This document shows, one piece after another, positions 47,888 through 59,124 of a stretch of 64,000 nt of DNA; the first letter of the stretch is position 1, and each line of letters starts with the position of its first letter. The stretch spans positions 124,001 to 188,000 of the forward strand of contig BQUP01000008.1 of assembly GCA_022835595.1 (NCBI GenBank). Direction: 5' to 3'. The position numbers were made by a program, and so were the translations under genes. The notes beneath the pieces were generated by a model. That model made no database searches, had not been told where the DNA came from, and saw nothing but the letters and a program-made list of their open reading frames with translations. The DNA comes from Cystobasidium ongulense (Eukaryota; Basidiomycota; Cystobasidiomycetes; Cystobasidiales; Cystobasidiaceae).

Positions 47888-49487
47888 GTCGGGCAGCGGG
47901 CAAGTATAGCCAAGAAAGGAAGATTGCCAACCGAGAGTGTGATAGGAACGAAAGCAAGGACGACAGCTCTAGGATTTGCAACCGAGTTGTGATTTCTGTA
48001 GACCTTTGTTCTCCTATTGACGAAGCGGTCCTTGCACCGGAAGAGCCACCTATTTGACGAGCTTGAGATGAATGCTTTTTATCGAAGACTGGGTCGCTGC
48101 AGCTGGGCTGGTTTCGAGTATGATTTGAAAGAGACGCTTAATTGTAGAAGAGTGTAGAGATCAGAGAAGAGACAAGTTCCATCCCGCATATTCATGTAGC
48201 AAGCTCCGGCATGTACGCTTTTCTTGCTGACGAGCCGCAAAGTGTACCTTTTTCAGCATTCGACAGTCCCGCTTCCATTGATTCCGTCTATAATTCACCA
48301 TCCCGAAAGGTACACTTGCATAATTAGCATCCTTTCACATCATACTAAGATTTTATCCATTCAAGCACGAGGTGTCCGCATTGGGAAATGCCGATCGAGC
48401 TTCTCATTGCCAGTACTGGTAGTCTGATATCTGCTTTCAAGTTCATTATTGCTGAGTTAAATGCAATAGTCAAGTTAGTGATTGACTGCTTGTAGAAATG
48501 AAAGCGCAAAGAGCACAGCTGTCACGCTGTCAGCATGCTTTGCTGCGTTTTTTTCGATCGCCTTTTCGCGAAGCAGCACGATGCATCTTTGTCTTGTCGA
48601 GCATTAATTGCTTCTATTCCACCCCACAACGCATTTCTTCGTTATCAATTCTACAACGTTGCCGACAGCGCAATTCAGACTCCGAAGCTTGGATAGTGCC
48701 GTTCCTACCGTCTGCTTTCGACCGGGTATAAAAAAAGTCAGTGTCAGTGTGCCTGAGATACGGTATTGTTCATGCCCAGCATCATCACTCCTGACCCAAG
48801 ACAGTGAGCACATAGACATGTCAGTGCGATACATGCCGAAAGCGGCACCAGCCGAACCCAGACTGCCGAAGCTTTCTGGAAGACCTTGAGAAATAAGCTA
48901 GCATTGCAGTGAACAAAAAAGAGACCAAGCAGTTCCTACCGGATCAACCGGGAGAGAAACTGAACTTATTCCTTCTTGACACATCACCATACAGCCCAGA
49001 TGAAATAAGCTAACTATCAAAGCAGACCCATAAATCTTCGTAGTTACGAAATAAATGATAATGCGGGAGGTGATAAAACTGGGAAAAGTAATGAAGGCTG
49101 GCTCTGTGCGAGTCAGAAGCGACCTTATGAAGAGAGAGAGAGAGACAGAGAGAGAGAAAAGAAATAAGACGAGAAACTAGCTCGGTCTTTTTTTACGAAG
49201 GGGAAGAGGACCGAACTCCGAGATGGGGACCGAATTCGAGGTTGTATTGAACTTGACGGATAAGAAATACCAAGGGAAGGAATACCGCTGCTTATCGCTT
49301 ATTGAGAGGGGAAATTACGGAATGAAAGAGGAATCTTGAAAGATGAACTGATGGATATATGGATAGCTACACGACACTGCTGCTGAAAGAGTTGACGTCG
49401 AACTTCGCAGAACTTGCTTGGGAAAAAGGACTTGAACTACCTGGAAGACACTGCTTGAAGGTCTGTCAATCGTATCTTGGTCGTGCT
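47888..49487. other. Long intergenic region
   Basis: 1.6 kb, the largest gene-free stretch. Open frames on both strands (for example 48498-48731 and 48604-48834) lack introns, conserved motifs and a coding pattern. A purine-rich zone with an AG repeat lies at 49125-49170. The left part must carry the CPL1-like gene promoter, and the right end the 3' end of the LPMO gene. A non-coding RNA could lie here, but I see no evidence for one. Confidence 0.45.
49129..49158. repeat. AG dinucleotide microsatellite
   Basis: About fourteen AG units interrupted by one ACAG, within a purine-rich stretch. Confidence 0.9.
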
Positions 49488-51538
49488 CTACAATCGATGC
49501 GGTGATGCTCTCCTAATATGTGCCATCCTAGCGTTTTCCAGCGCTCTCGGCTGAGCCGGAGTGTTCCTACGATCCACAGCATTCTCACCCCTCTGCTCAA
49601 GTTTTGGATTCTGAGCTTGTGCCGTAACAGTAGTGTAATGATATCGAGTAGCTATGACTGTGCTAGTGAAGACGTTAAGTCTGTTCGCGTCTCCCACTGG
49701 CAGTGTTTTGGTCTGTTGGCTCTCTGCATCTACAATTACTACTCTGTTTTGTGCTACTTCAACAGGTGCGATATTCGTATTTGACGAGGTGGAAGGGGAG
49801 GAAGGATTGGCCGCTTCAAAGATATCTTGCTGAGCACCATCGTCGAAACCCCATTCGCTATTGTAAGAAGGAGCGGTCTGAGAACGGTTCGTCAGCTCCC
49901 AGTGACATGGCTACAATCAGTATATAAATTGAGAAAGGAGCTTACCATAGGGTTGTTAGGAACAGCAGGATCAGGAATATTCCATCCCTCTTCAACTGCA
50001 CCTTGCCAGTACAAAGCTTGTTTAGCGCCTTTTACACAAGTTGATTTATCCTCACTGCAATCGATAGGTGCTTTGTTCTTTGCCAGAGGTCTGTTGGATT
50101 TACTGTTCGTGACGGTGCAGTCGAAGCCGTTCACTAGATAGATTATATGACAAAGAGAGACGAACGATTTCAATACATGATCGTTAAGAGGCATTGGTTG
50201 AGGAGAACCAAATGGAAGCAATTAATTGAACTCACTGTAAAGTTCATTTCCATAACCTTGTTTCCTCTTATTCCCATGTATCCAATTCCACGAGCAGATA
50301 CATTTCTTTCCATCAGGACAAGGTGGCATATCATCCGGAATATCAAAATAGGTTTCTTTATACCAAACGCAGGTATGATTAACGCTAAAGACTGTAAAAT
50401 CAGTTGGTTTAAGTGAATTAACATCATCTGTGTATGCTATTGCTAAACCGCATCCTTTAGCATCGGTAATATCGGCGGTGTGTAGTGGTCCGTTTGTTGA
50501 TTCTCGGTTTGGATCGCCAAAGTGCTATAGAGGCAAGCATAGTAAAGAGCAGGAGGGTTGAGAAGTCAAGGCGGAAGAGAAGGCATGCCAATGAAGGGAT
50601 AGAGTGAGAGAAAGTGAGTTAGCGCCATTTAGAAGCGATAGTCAGTATTTAATAGGGTGCTTACCGGGTGACCATCGTAAACATTGCTGTTAAGAATGAG
50701 GTACCCGACAAAATTGGTGAATGATAGAAAAGTCAGCCCACGTGCACTTGGGCAACACGACATGTGACTGTTGAGCCAACTCACAAATCACAAGGCATGT
50801 TACCCATGAAATCCCTCTGTTCTTTTACCAAACCATAAGAAGTCCAAGCTTTGTTGCAAGAGTGTTCAATCATGATTCGACCGCTGTAGGAACAAGGAGG
50901 TGTGCGAAAGTATGACAAGAATGTCGAGAGAATGGTTCAGATTGACGAATTCTACTTGGACACCAGTGAGAAAGTCCACTCACCCAGCTGGTAATTCCAT
51001 TGCGGTATTAGGCGTGGCTCCCTTGAGCCCATGAAACCACCAATCATCAAATTTCAAGCCGTCCATTAGACGCAGAGGATTCTTGATGTAATTAGTATTA
51101 GTAGGTTCGTTGAAGTACTGTTCGGGTTTTGTGCCGGATGCCTGTGTGTGATTCAACAAGTAGATGTTGGTGGCGTGTAAGGAAGTGACATTTATGCATT
51201 TATGGAAGGTAGTCGACATGCAGGGAGGCATTCCAGGATGGGTACAATGCAAATTATAGAGAGTGTGGTTAAAGGTGGATGTCAGGTGAGCTCATTGTCT
51301 CCCTTTTGCACAAGCTGCTCCGTGTTTGGCATGCTGTCACGCTGCTGATTGCCACTCACATTGAAGCCGTAGACAGAGGGATGCCAGATGGCCTGCAGAC
51401 ACGCATAGGAGGAGTGTCAGTGGGATATACGTACATGCTCAAGGCCACGAGTCCACCCACGATATGCGCCATCGCAGGAGCGGCAGTCGCGAAGAACAAG
51501 GTGGCCAACGCCACTTTCGAGGTCGGTGCGGAAGGCAT
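49488..51538 (-). CDS. AA14-type lytic polysaccharide monooxygenase
   Basis: Eight exons: 51461-51538, 51360-51392, 50984-51141, 50785-50883, 50665-50686, 50236-50524, 49946-50133, 49488-49877; 418 residues. AA14 enzymes are secreted copper oxidases described as acting on xylan-coated cellulose. The signal peptide ends APAMA, leaving His as the first mature residue (HIAIWHPSVYGFN), the first ligand of the histidine brace. Further family blocks are FDDWWFHGLKGATPNTAMEL, PAGGRIMIEHSCNKAWTSYG, NGPLHTADITDAKGCGLAIA with the second candidate copper His, FSVNHTCVWYKETYFDIPDD, CICSWNWIHGN and YMNGFDCTV. A tail of about 110 residues follows without a carbohydrate-binding module or GPI signal; it is Ser/Thr/Gln-rich and ends basic (RMAHIRRASPHRL). 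The intron at 51142-51359 is 218 nt; the fifth exon is 22 nt. Confidence 0.92.
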
Positions 51539-52508
51539 GATGGAGGGTGGTGGTGGAGAGTGGAGCGTGAAGAGAGAGAGTGTGATACGCGTGTGTACCG
51601 TGGTGCTGTGCTGTAATGAGGGTGTTGCTTGCGTCTTGAATGCGAGATGCCGGACAGTCGCTGCCTTCAAGTTGTGCGAGGCCTGTCGACGCGAGGTGCC
51701 GAGTGAGGACGTCGAGAGTCGAGTGCAGCCCTAGCCAGAGGGAGATGCAGCAGGTGTGTAGGTACTACTTGAGGATGTCGAGAGAGTGGTTGAAGGTGGA
51801 AGAACAAAGAATGAAAGCGGTCGTCCAGCGAGAGCCTTTCTTTGCAATAAATGGTCTTTGTTCTTCTCTCAAATAAGTCGAAGCTCGAACCTCGAACTTC
51901 TACGATTTAATTTCAGTTCAAACAGAGTCAAGCTATGATCTCTCTTGTATGTTCTCCTATTTGTATCACAACTTCCTGCTGCCTTGTCGACGGTTGCTCG
52001 GTCACCTTGTCGAGGCATGCTACCCTCACTCCGACCAGCTTGCATGCCTTGAACCATCGACGAGTACCGTATAGCTGCACATGACCGTGGGATGCCCTCA
52101 AAGGCGATGAATGGGTGACAGCCCTGCATCATGCATGCACTCGGTAGTACCGGCAGGCATAGGCTAATCAACTCCATCTTCCCCATTTGCTAAGCTTTGT
52201 TGCTCTGTAGCCCAGTCTCGGTGTAGAGTCACGTGATCCGTGTCAAGCGCGTTTCATGCAGAATCTGTTGCCGCAAGATCATGGCAGCACATCCTTCACT
52301 TCCTCGAATGCGGATAATATGACTAATGCGACTGATAAATTGCAGCTATGGTCATGATGATGCAGCAGAATGAATATATCTTACATACTTTTTACCACCT
52401 ATGTAACCCAGAAAGTAGGGACATTGCCAGGAAGAGAGCACCCTAGTACTCCTACTAAGACTTCTACCATGATCCTTGTCCTCCCAATCAAAGTCAAGAT
52501 TTCGACAA
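51539..52508. promoter_or_regulatory. Region upstream of the LPMO gene
   Basis: About 970 bp between two minus-strand genes. It carries the LPMO promoter and the 3' end of the Bre4-like gene. Open frames on both strands look non-coding. Confidence 0.4.
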
Positions 52509-55500
52509 CTACAAAAACTCATCATCCTCCCACACTCCAAGCAAGTCACCCACTGCTTCTTCAATAGCATTCACATGATGTCGCCACTGTCCGACTGCGA
52601 GCATATAAGAAAGCAGCCTCAGGAAAGCAGAGGAGCGTATAATATCATGACCGCCTGCGAGAAGCACGAGTCAGGTATCAGAAATGCTAGCGATGGTATA
52701 GTTATAATGAAAAAAAAACTCACCAGGCTCTTTAGTCAGTCTCTGCGTCAAAACCAAGATATCGTGCTGTACAACACCAGTGGGTACGAATCTAGTAGCG
52801 AGTGAATCCTGGGGTAGAGGTGTCTTGGACTGTAATGCGGTGGTAAGCATATAGAGACGATGCTTGTTGAGTCGATTATGTAGGCGTCTGTAGGAAGCTA
52901 TAGGGCCGAATGTCGGAATCGAGAAGAAGACAGAAGGGTCTGTGTGTTTCCAGGTGTAAGAAACGCAAAGATTGTTTTAGCTAAGTGGCATGAAATCAAG
53001 AAGAGATATTGACTGACCTTGATCAGCATCAACATCAACATTATCATCGTTAAGAGTAGTAATAATAACTCTAGCTTCTCTCAAGCGATCCATAAATAAT
53101 TGTGAACTAGAAATAATCTTCTTGTAAGAATCTTGTCTAAATTCACTACCCCAATCAGGTTCTAATTTAGCAAAATTAAGTAAAGGATAAATAGCAATTA
53201 ATTTTCCTTGAATTGATCTTTCCCTTCTTGCTAAATCATGTGAAACTTGATTTAATATAGTCAGAGGTGCTCTTTCTCCTGTCATACTTTCTGTATCTGG
53301 ATTTAATGCTGATATAAACGCCGCATGCAGGATATAATAGGCTGTCATGCTTGACATTAAATCTGCCACTGCCTGTCGGAGTAAACGTCTTGCAGGAGAT
53401 CGAAGTATCATGAATTGAAAAGCAAAAGCAATCGATAGACCAATCACCATCGCAACCAATGATTTACCAGCCCTCAATGCAGGAGAGTCGGTGTATGTAG
53501 GTGTATTCTCATTGATGACTAGAGTGAAACTGAAATATCCAAGATGATCAGCTATCTGTTCGTCTGTACGCAGTCTATCAAAACAATGCATACATCACCA
53601 GGTTAGCCCCATTAAGAGCAAGAAGACCCAATGGGAGATATGCCGGTTTTGTATAGATGAGATATGCCATGACAAGGGAGAAAGGAATGAGCATGCACGT
53701 GATGCCATATCTATCGCCCGCCCGTCAGAAGACGATCATATATCAGCTTCTATTGTTCACATATACGCAGACTGGAAGCGCAGACTCATTTAAACTCACG
53801 GATTGTATTTGTATCCTCCTACGTCTCGGAATATATAGAGTAATATCATTCCATATATGCTTCCAGTAACAGTGCCTATGATCTGATTGATGAAGGTAAA
53901 GAGCGTTTGACCTAGAGAAGGACTCATTGCCACCACCACAGATAGGACGCCTCCTGTGAGTACGTATTGAATGAAGAACGACCGGGAAGACTGTATGATG
54001 ATTGAGGGATAGCATCTAAATTAGCTTGGGGATCCCATCTGACAGACTAGGCAGGAATTAATCACAGGAGCGAGAAGAAGAGAAGTATACGCGATAGCCT
54101 AAGATGGATAAAAGAAAAGGTTAGCAATTCGAACAGATCTCTTCCAGGTTCCAACAGGTTATGAATGCTTTTTTAGAAACTTACCGCAGCTGCCGTCTTC
54201 AAAGCAATAATACTAGCATCAGATTTGATAACCGATTCCAATCCAATAAATTTCTGAAATAAAGTCTTTTCTTTAGGATAGACTGGTGTTCTTCCTTCTA
54301 ATATAGCAAGTGCTTCATTCATAGGTAAATAATATTTCTTATGTTTGCCAGCCTTCTTTTTCTCCTTTGTCTTTTCTTTTTCTCCTGCCGATGGACTTTG
54401 TTCGGAATCGGTTGTCTTACTGTGGCCGTTACCGAAAACTGTACCACCACTTGAATTTGACAAAGGTGTTGAAGTGCCCGACAATGCTTCTGATGCCGTT
54501 GCCGAACGCCCAGGAGTCTCAAAGACATGTATATGTAATCGTTTCTTTTTCCGCACTCCAATCTCTCCGACGACGAATGCGTGAAGATTGTCCAGATCCC
54601 GAGTGAATTGCCTGCGACAAAAGAAAAAAGGAGGTGGGCACAAAGAATGATGAAGGTATTAGCGGAGTCCATTTATGTCAAAATAGCATCCAAAGAAGCG
54701 AGAAATACAGAATGAAAGAAGAAACTCACCCCATAAGGAACATGAAAGAAGTGACAGCAAGTAATAATCTACCTTGACTAGTTTCAGGATCACAACTACT
54801 AAGTTCTTTTTCTTTTTCTCTTTCTTTCTTTAGTTCATCATCTCTAGCATTAGATGGTATTCTCCCTTTTCTCCTATTGGTTAATTCTACGTCTTTCTTA
54901 GCCTCTCTCTCAGCTTTAGCAGTAAATCGTTCGGTCATCGCTGGTTGTTTAGCATCTAGACGCAATGATGCATCTGCTGCATGCATATCGCCAGAACATA
55001 ATAGATGGGCTAGAACTTCCTGTTGTGAATCTCTGAATTTATAATGTCCCATAACGAGAGGACTCGCGCTTCTTGATGTCACACGCGTTGCCGTAGCTGA
55101 CATGCCAGGGAAGGCAGTACTAGGGGGACCAGAAGCTACATTTGTAGCTCCCTCTAGATCATTCTCCCTGCGTGTAGACGTGGTTTCTTGCGAACTATGA
55201 CCGCTTACCCCAGCAGAAGGAGTAGGTCTAACATCTTTGGGCTTTTGAAGCTCGGACATAGATTGCCTTCTTGAGACAGCAGGAGATCTCCCATGAGCAG
55301 GTGTAGGCGCGACTCCAATCTCAGTGTCCAAGCGTCTACGCATCCCACCATCCATAAGCCTTTTTACTAGATCTTCATGTTTATGCGATTTGGTAGGATT
55401 GTTGTCATTGTTTTCACTATTCACGGCCATTGAACTTCGACCATCTTCAGCTTGTCGTTGAGGTGTGTCACTACCTCTGTATTCTTCATATTCCAAGAGT

Positions 55501-56708
55501 TCTTCTACTGAGATACCTGCTCCTAATACACGACAAATCTCCCTCACTGCGTATGATATTTCCTTTCTCAGAACAAGGAAGGAAGCTTGTGTACTCGGTA
55601 GGAATTCCTTTCTGAATAGCGATTGATCTGGAGATCTCCATGCTGTTTCAGATGCTAGAACTGTGCTATATGTTCCGATCAGGTCCTGATTGTAGATGCA
55701 AGAGTATTGTCAGCGCATGTCTCTTGTTGCCGCTCCAAGTCTCGCCTCACCTGCTGCAAACGATTCGTCCAGTCTATCATCCGTCTGTAATCATCCATGC
55801 TGAAGTTAGAGTAATTGATCTCAAGCGTAGTACTGCCCAATTTCTGCTGTAGTATACCGAAATCTGCTCTGATAGATTGAGATAATCCATCTCTCACATC
55901 CCTCTCTTCTTCCGTTATAGTGATGGAGTACGACTTTGCCAGTAGATGAGCGAAGGTCCGGATATGGCCTAGAGAAGTGACTAGTGTTCGACGGAGCTCT
56001 TTCTCTGCTGAAATTGGAAAGACCAGGAGATTGACAGAGAGAACAATCGCACCTCCCAGCGCGTACGCTTTGATGTAGTCTTCCAAGTAAGGCGGCGAAA
56101 ATGGCTTGCCGGGAAGTGCCAAACTCTGTGAGCAATATGTGTTTTTAGAAATCGACCTACTTGCGCTGACCATGCAATGCAAGTGCGACTTACGGTGTAT
56201 ATACCCGCGAACGCCACTAGAGTTCCAAGCAAAGCGGTACCGAAGAATTTCATCGACTTTGCTTTCAAGAGCGCAAATAGATAGACGACGATAACAAAGA
56301 CTATGCCCTGTGCTACTGGAGCGTGTGCTAGCTTTGCGAGGATGACAAAAGCTATTGCGCCGAGCCCCACTCCGATAAGGCCGAACGTGGAGGCTGGTTT
56401 GGCGAGTATTAGAAATTAGTAAACGCAATTCCTGGAAAAGATAAAGTGAGAGCCAGCGCATCCTCACCTCCTATGCATTGCCCGATATTTGCACCAGGAT
56501 AGCCGGCAACAACGACGACTGTCGCGCCAGTCAGAACGACAGGGAACGAAAAGCCCGACCGCACTTCGCTGGACATGGCTAATATGACGAGGATCATATA
56601 TGCCAAAGCAGCCTTGAAGACTGATATCCATATTCTTGGAGGAGTCCTTCGCACCTCTCGATACTTTGCGACGACTCGCCGGAGCAGCCTGTCCAGATGC
56701 AAGGCCAT
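52509..56708 (-). CDS. Bre4-like multi-pass membrane protein (PF10337/PF10334, aromatic-acid-exporter type)
   Basis: Eleven exons: 56468-56708, 56194-56393, 55751-56125, 54730-55685, 54185-54611, 54066-54098, 53800-53990, 53594-53710, 53018-53529, 52724-52939, 52509-52654; 1137 residues. Two six-helix bundles are separated by a long hydrophilic part. The first bundle begins KAALAYMILVILAMSSEVRS and contains VVVVAGYPGANIGQCIGGAS. The second contains GGVLSVVVAMSPSLGQTLFT, FTFINQIIGTVTGSIYGMIL and SLVAMVIGLSIAFAFQFMIL. The linker of about 450 residues has Ser/Thr-rich and Lys/Glu-rich low-complexity parts. Relatives include yeast Bre4 (brefeldin A sensitivity) and bacterial FusC-type exporters; the substrate is unknown. 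The start at 56708 is the first ATG before the first helix; a longer open frame upstream lacks family similarity. All phases agree. Confidence 0.9.
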
Positions 56709-57507
56709 GGCTAGTCTCGGTTGAAATGTTGGCTCGTTGGATGGGTGTGGGATGAGGATTTGGAAGACGAAGCAAGCTTCTAGGCGAATAGTCGCAGCTG
56801 CAGCAACGAGGAAAACTGTTTGTAGTCGGCCTCTCGTATAGCTTCTCCAGCTGCAGGCTTGTTCTCCTCAAAACGCTGAAAGCGGAGTCCCAGACGAGAA
56901 CAAGCTTTCGTTCTTTCAGGATGCGGGTGGTAGACAGTGTGGATGGCGAGTGTCTGTTCCCTTGACCCGGATCATCGCCTGTACATGTCTTGATGCTGCT
57001 GCTGGAGGAGACGCGAGCAGGCTTCCATCCAACCTGTGCCCTCATCGACCTTCTTCTTCGCAGCCTGTTCCGCACGCCCCAATCGGGCATATCAACAGCA
57101 TGCTTTCAATGAGTGCGCTGCTGACGGGCAAGAGTGAGAAGCCGGCTGAGTCATGGTGTGTGGTGTGTGGTGGGGGCATGAGTGGTGCATCTGTCGTGTC
57201 CTGTCACCTGCTGTTGTCATGCTCGACGCTTTGCACTCGCCACGCTGTGTGTGCTGCTGCCGAGTGACATCGAACCTCGCTCACTTCTGCTCAGCTCCAC
57301 TCGACTCGCTCGACCAGACCCCATCAAGGCAAGCAGAGGACATTCAGCGCATTCTCGCTATAGAAGACCCGTCAACAGCTCGTATCGACTACCGTGGACT
57401 CACTCGCGGCCAGCTGCAGTACAGTAGCGACACTCAACCGCCGGGCAGCCGTCAGTCGACCACACAGACAAGACACCCAGGCTCCTGCTCCAGGCTAGAC
57501 ACACAGC
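56709..57507. promoter_or_regulatory. Divergent promoter region between Bre4-like and UBC6 genes
   Basis: About 800 bp. A minus-strand open frame (to 57090) continues upstream of the chosen Bre4-like start in another frame and looks like a shadow. The right 200 bases are C-rich leader of the E2 gene. Confidence 0.45.
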
Positions 57508-58583
57508 ATGGCATCGAAACAAGCCAACAAGCGCCTGCAGAAGGAATACGCTTCCCTCGCAAAGTCGCCTCCTCCGTTCGTCCTAGCGAGACCGTTCGAA
57601 AGCAATCTGTACGTCGACGCTTATCCGCTCCAGCCAGTTATTCAGCAATGAGTTCCGCCTCGTGCTTGTCTGGCTAGATCTCCGACTGAACGTGTCCAGT
57701 TGACTGACTAGAGTTGCTCCCTCTGTTGTTATATCGCACAGCCTGGAATGCCACTTTATCATGCGTGGACCGGATGACTCTCCCTACGCTGGGGGAGAGT
57801 ACCACGGTGTCCTCCTCTTTACCTCCAACTACCCCTTTGCCCCTCCTGGAATCAAGATGTTTACGCCTAGCGGTCGTTTTCAGGTGTGTGATCTGCGTGG
57901 CTCAGTGTGTCATCTTAGTCAAGACCACCCAATGCTGATGGCGCTCTTTGCATTTGGGTCTATCGCCTACTATTCAAATCTACAGCCCGACCGCAAGATC
58001 TGCAGTTCCTTTTCCGATTTCCATCCAGGTTCTTGGAATCCAGCCTGGTCCGTATCAACGATCCTAACAGGTCTATTATCCTTTATGCTCTCGGACGAAA
58101 TAACAACCGGATCAGTACGCACTTCCATAGCAGAAAAGAAAGCGTTTGCATCCAAATCGCACGATTGGAATTGCAAGAATATCAAATTCAAGACTATATT
58201 CCCTGATTATGCTACTCCTAGTGAAATGAAACGATTACCTAATATGGGAGAATTAGATTTAGGTAAACCTGATGGACCGGCTTTACCTAAGAATTTAGCT
58301 GGTCCTACTGCTAGTACCTCGACTTCATCGAGCTCGATTGGCAGCGAGAATACAGCAGATAAAGATACAACTTCAGCCAATGCGTCGTGAGCATTACCAC
58401 TGTTCAACAAGCGGTATGATCTTAGACTGATTAAAATGTTCTACTCTCGGTAGAATAGCGGGTAACACGGCAAACGCAACAGCCAACAAAGCAGCAGCGG
58501 CTGCTTCTTCGACCAAGAGGATACTGTATGGATTCGGTGCTCTGATAGCAGCGGCACTGTTCATGCGAGTTATGGGGGTATGA
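57508..58583 (+). CDS. UBC6: Ubc6-type ubiquitin-conjugating enzyme E2 (ER tail-anchored)
   Basis: Four exons: 57508-57608, 57742-57883, 57986-58386, 58454-58583; 257 residues. The E2 takes part in ER-associated degradation with the Doa10 ligase. The UBC fold starts KQANKRLQKEYASLAKSPPP and continues DSPYAGGEYHGVLLFTSNYP and FAPPGIKMFTPSGRF. The catalytic cysteine lies in PDRKICSSFSDFHPGSWNPA, followed by WSVSTILTGLLSFMLSDE. A Ser/Thr-rich linker leads to a C-terminal anchor (RILYGFGALIAAALFMRVMG), as in yeast Ubc6. One oddity: the usual Trp in the LEWHF-type strand is Cys here (NLLECHFIMRGP). The first-to-second exon junction lies in that motif but the frame is correct. Confidence 0.96.
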
Positions 58584-59124
58584 ACCTGTTATCTATCTTC
58601 TGAAAGCCTTATATGTCTCAACTCCCCTCCCTGTGCACGCCTCGGACGGTTTTGGTGATAGTTGGTCATGAACATAGCCAAAATGTAGCATTTTCGTATC
58701 CGGGTTAATCGAGTCAAGCCTTTGTATACATTTCAAACGTCTGTTCTGTTGTTATACGATTCTCTCTGGCTTTGCAATCATTACAATTAGAAAATGATAG
58801 TCGACTCGCAAAATGGACAGAAGCGAGATACAATGCTGACGGAGCAAGTGTAGTTATTCGATTCTCGCAAACCAGGTTCATGTGTGACTGTTGAAAGTTG
58901 TTACAGTGTGACAATATGAGAGATCTTTCCTGACAACTTTCCCCAGAATAGGGGTATCGAAAGTAAGCAGATGAATCCTTCAGATGTGTATATAGTTTTT
59001 TGCTAAAAATGAGAACAGAGGTTGATGCTCTTGAGAGATAAAAACATAAAGGAAAACCAATTTCCTAGATACGTAATACTGACTTTTCATTCCCGAACTT
59101 GCTCCTCCAAACGGAAAAGACCTT
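58584..59124. other. Intergenic region between convergent genes
   Basis: About 540 bp between the 3' ends of UBC6 (+) and serine hydroxymethyltransferase (-). Nothing else seen. Confidence 0.4.

Noticed and set aside
48604-48889. Overlapping open frames on both strands in the 1.6-kb gap
   Set aside because: Short, no signal, no motif, no splice structure.
56464-57090. Longer N-terminal open frame for the Bre4-like gene
   Set aside because: It is in a different frame from the first helix and shows no family similarity; the ATG at 56708 is sufficient.
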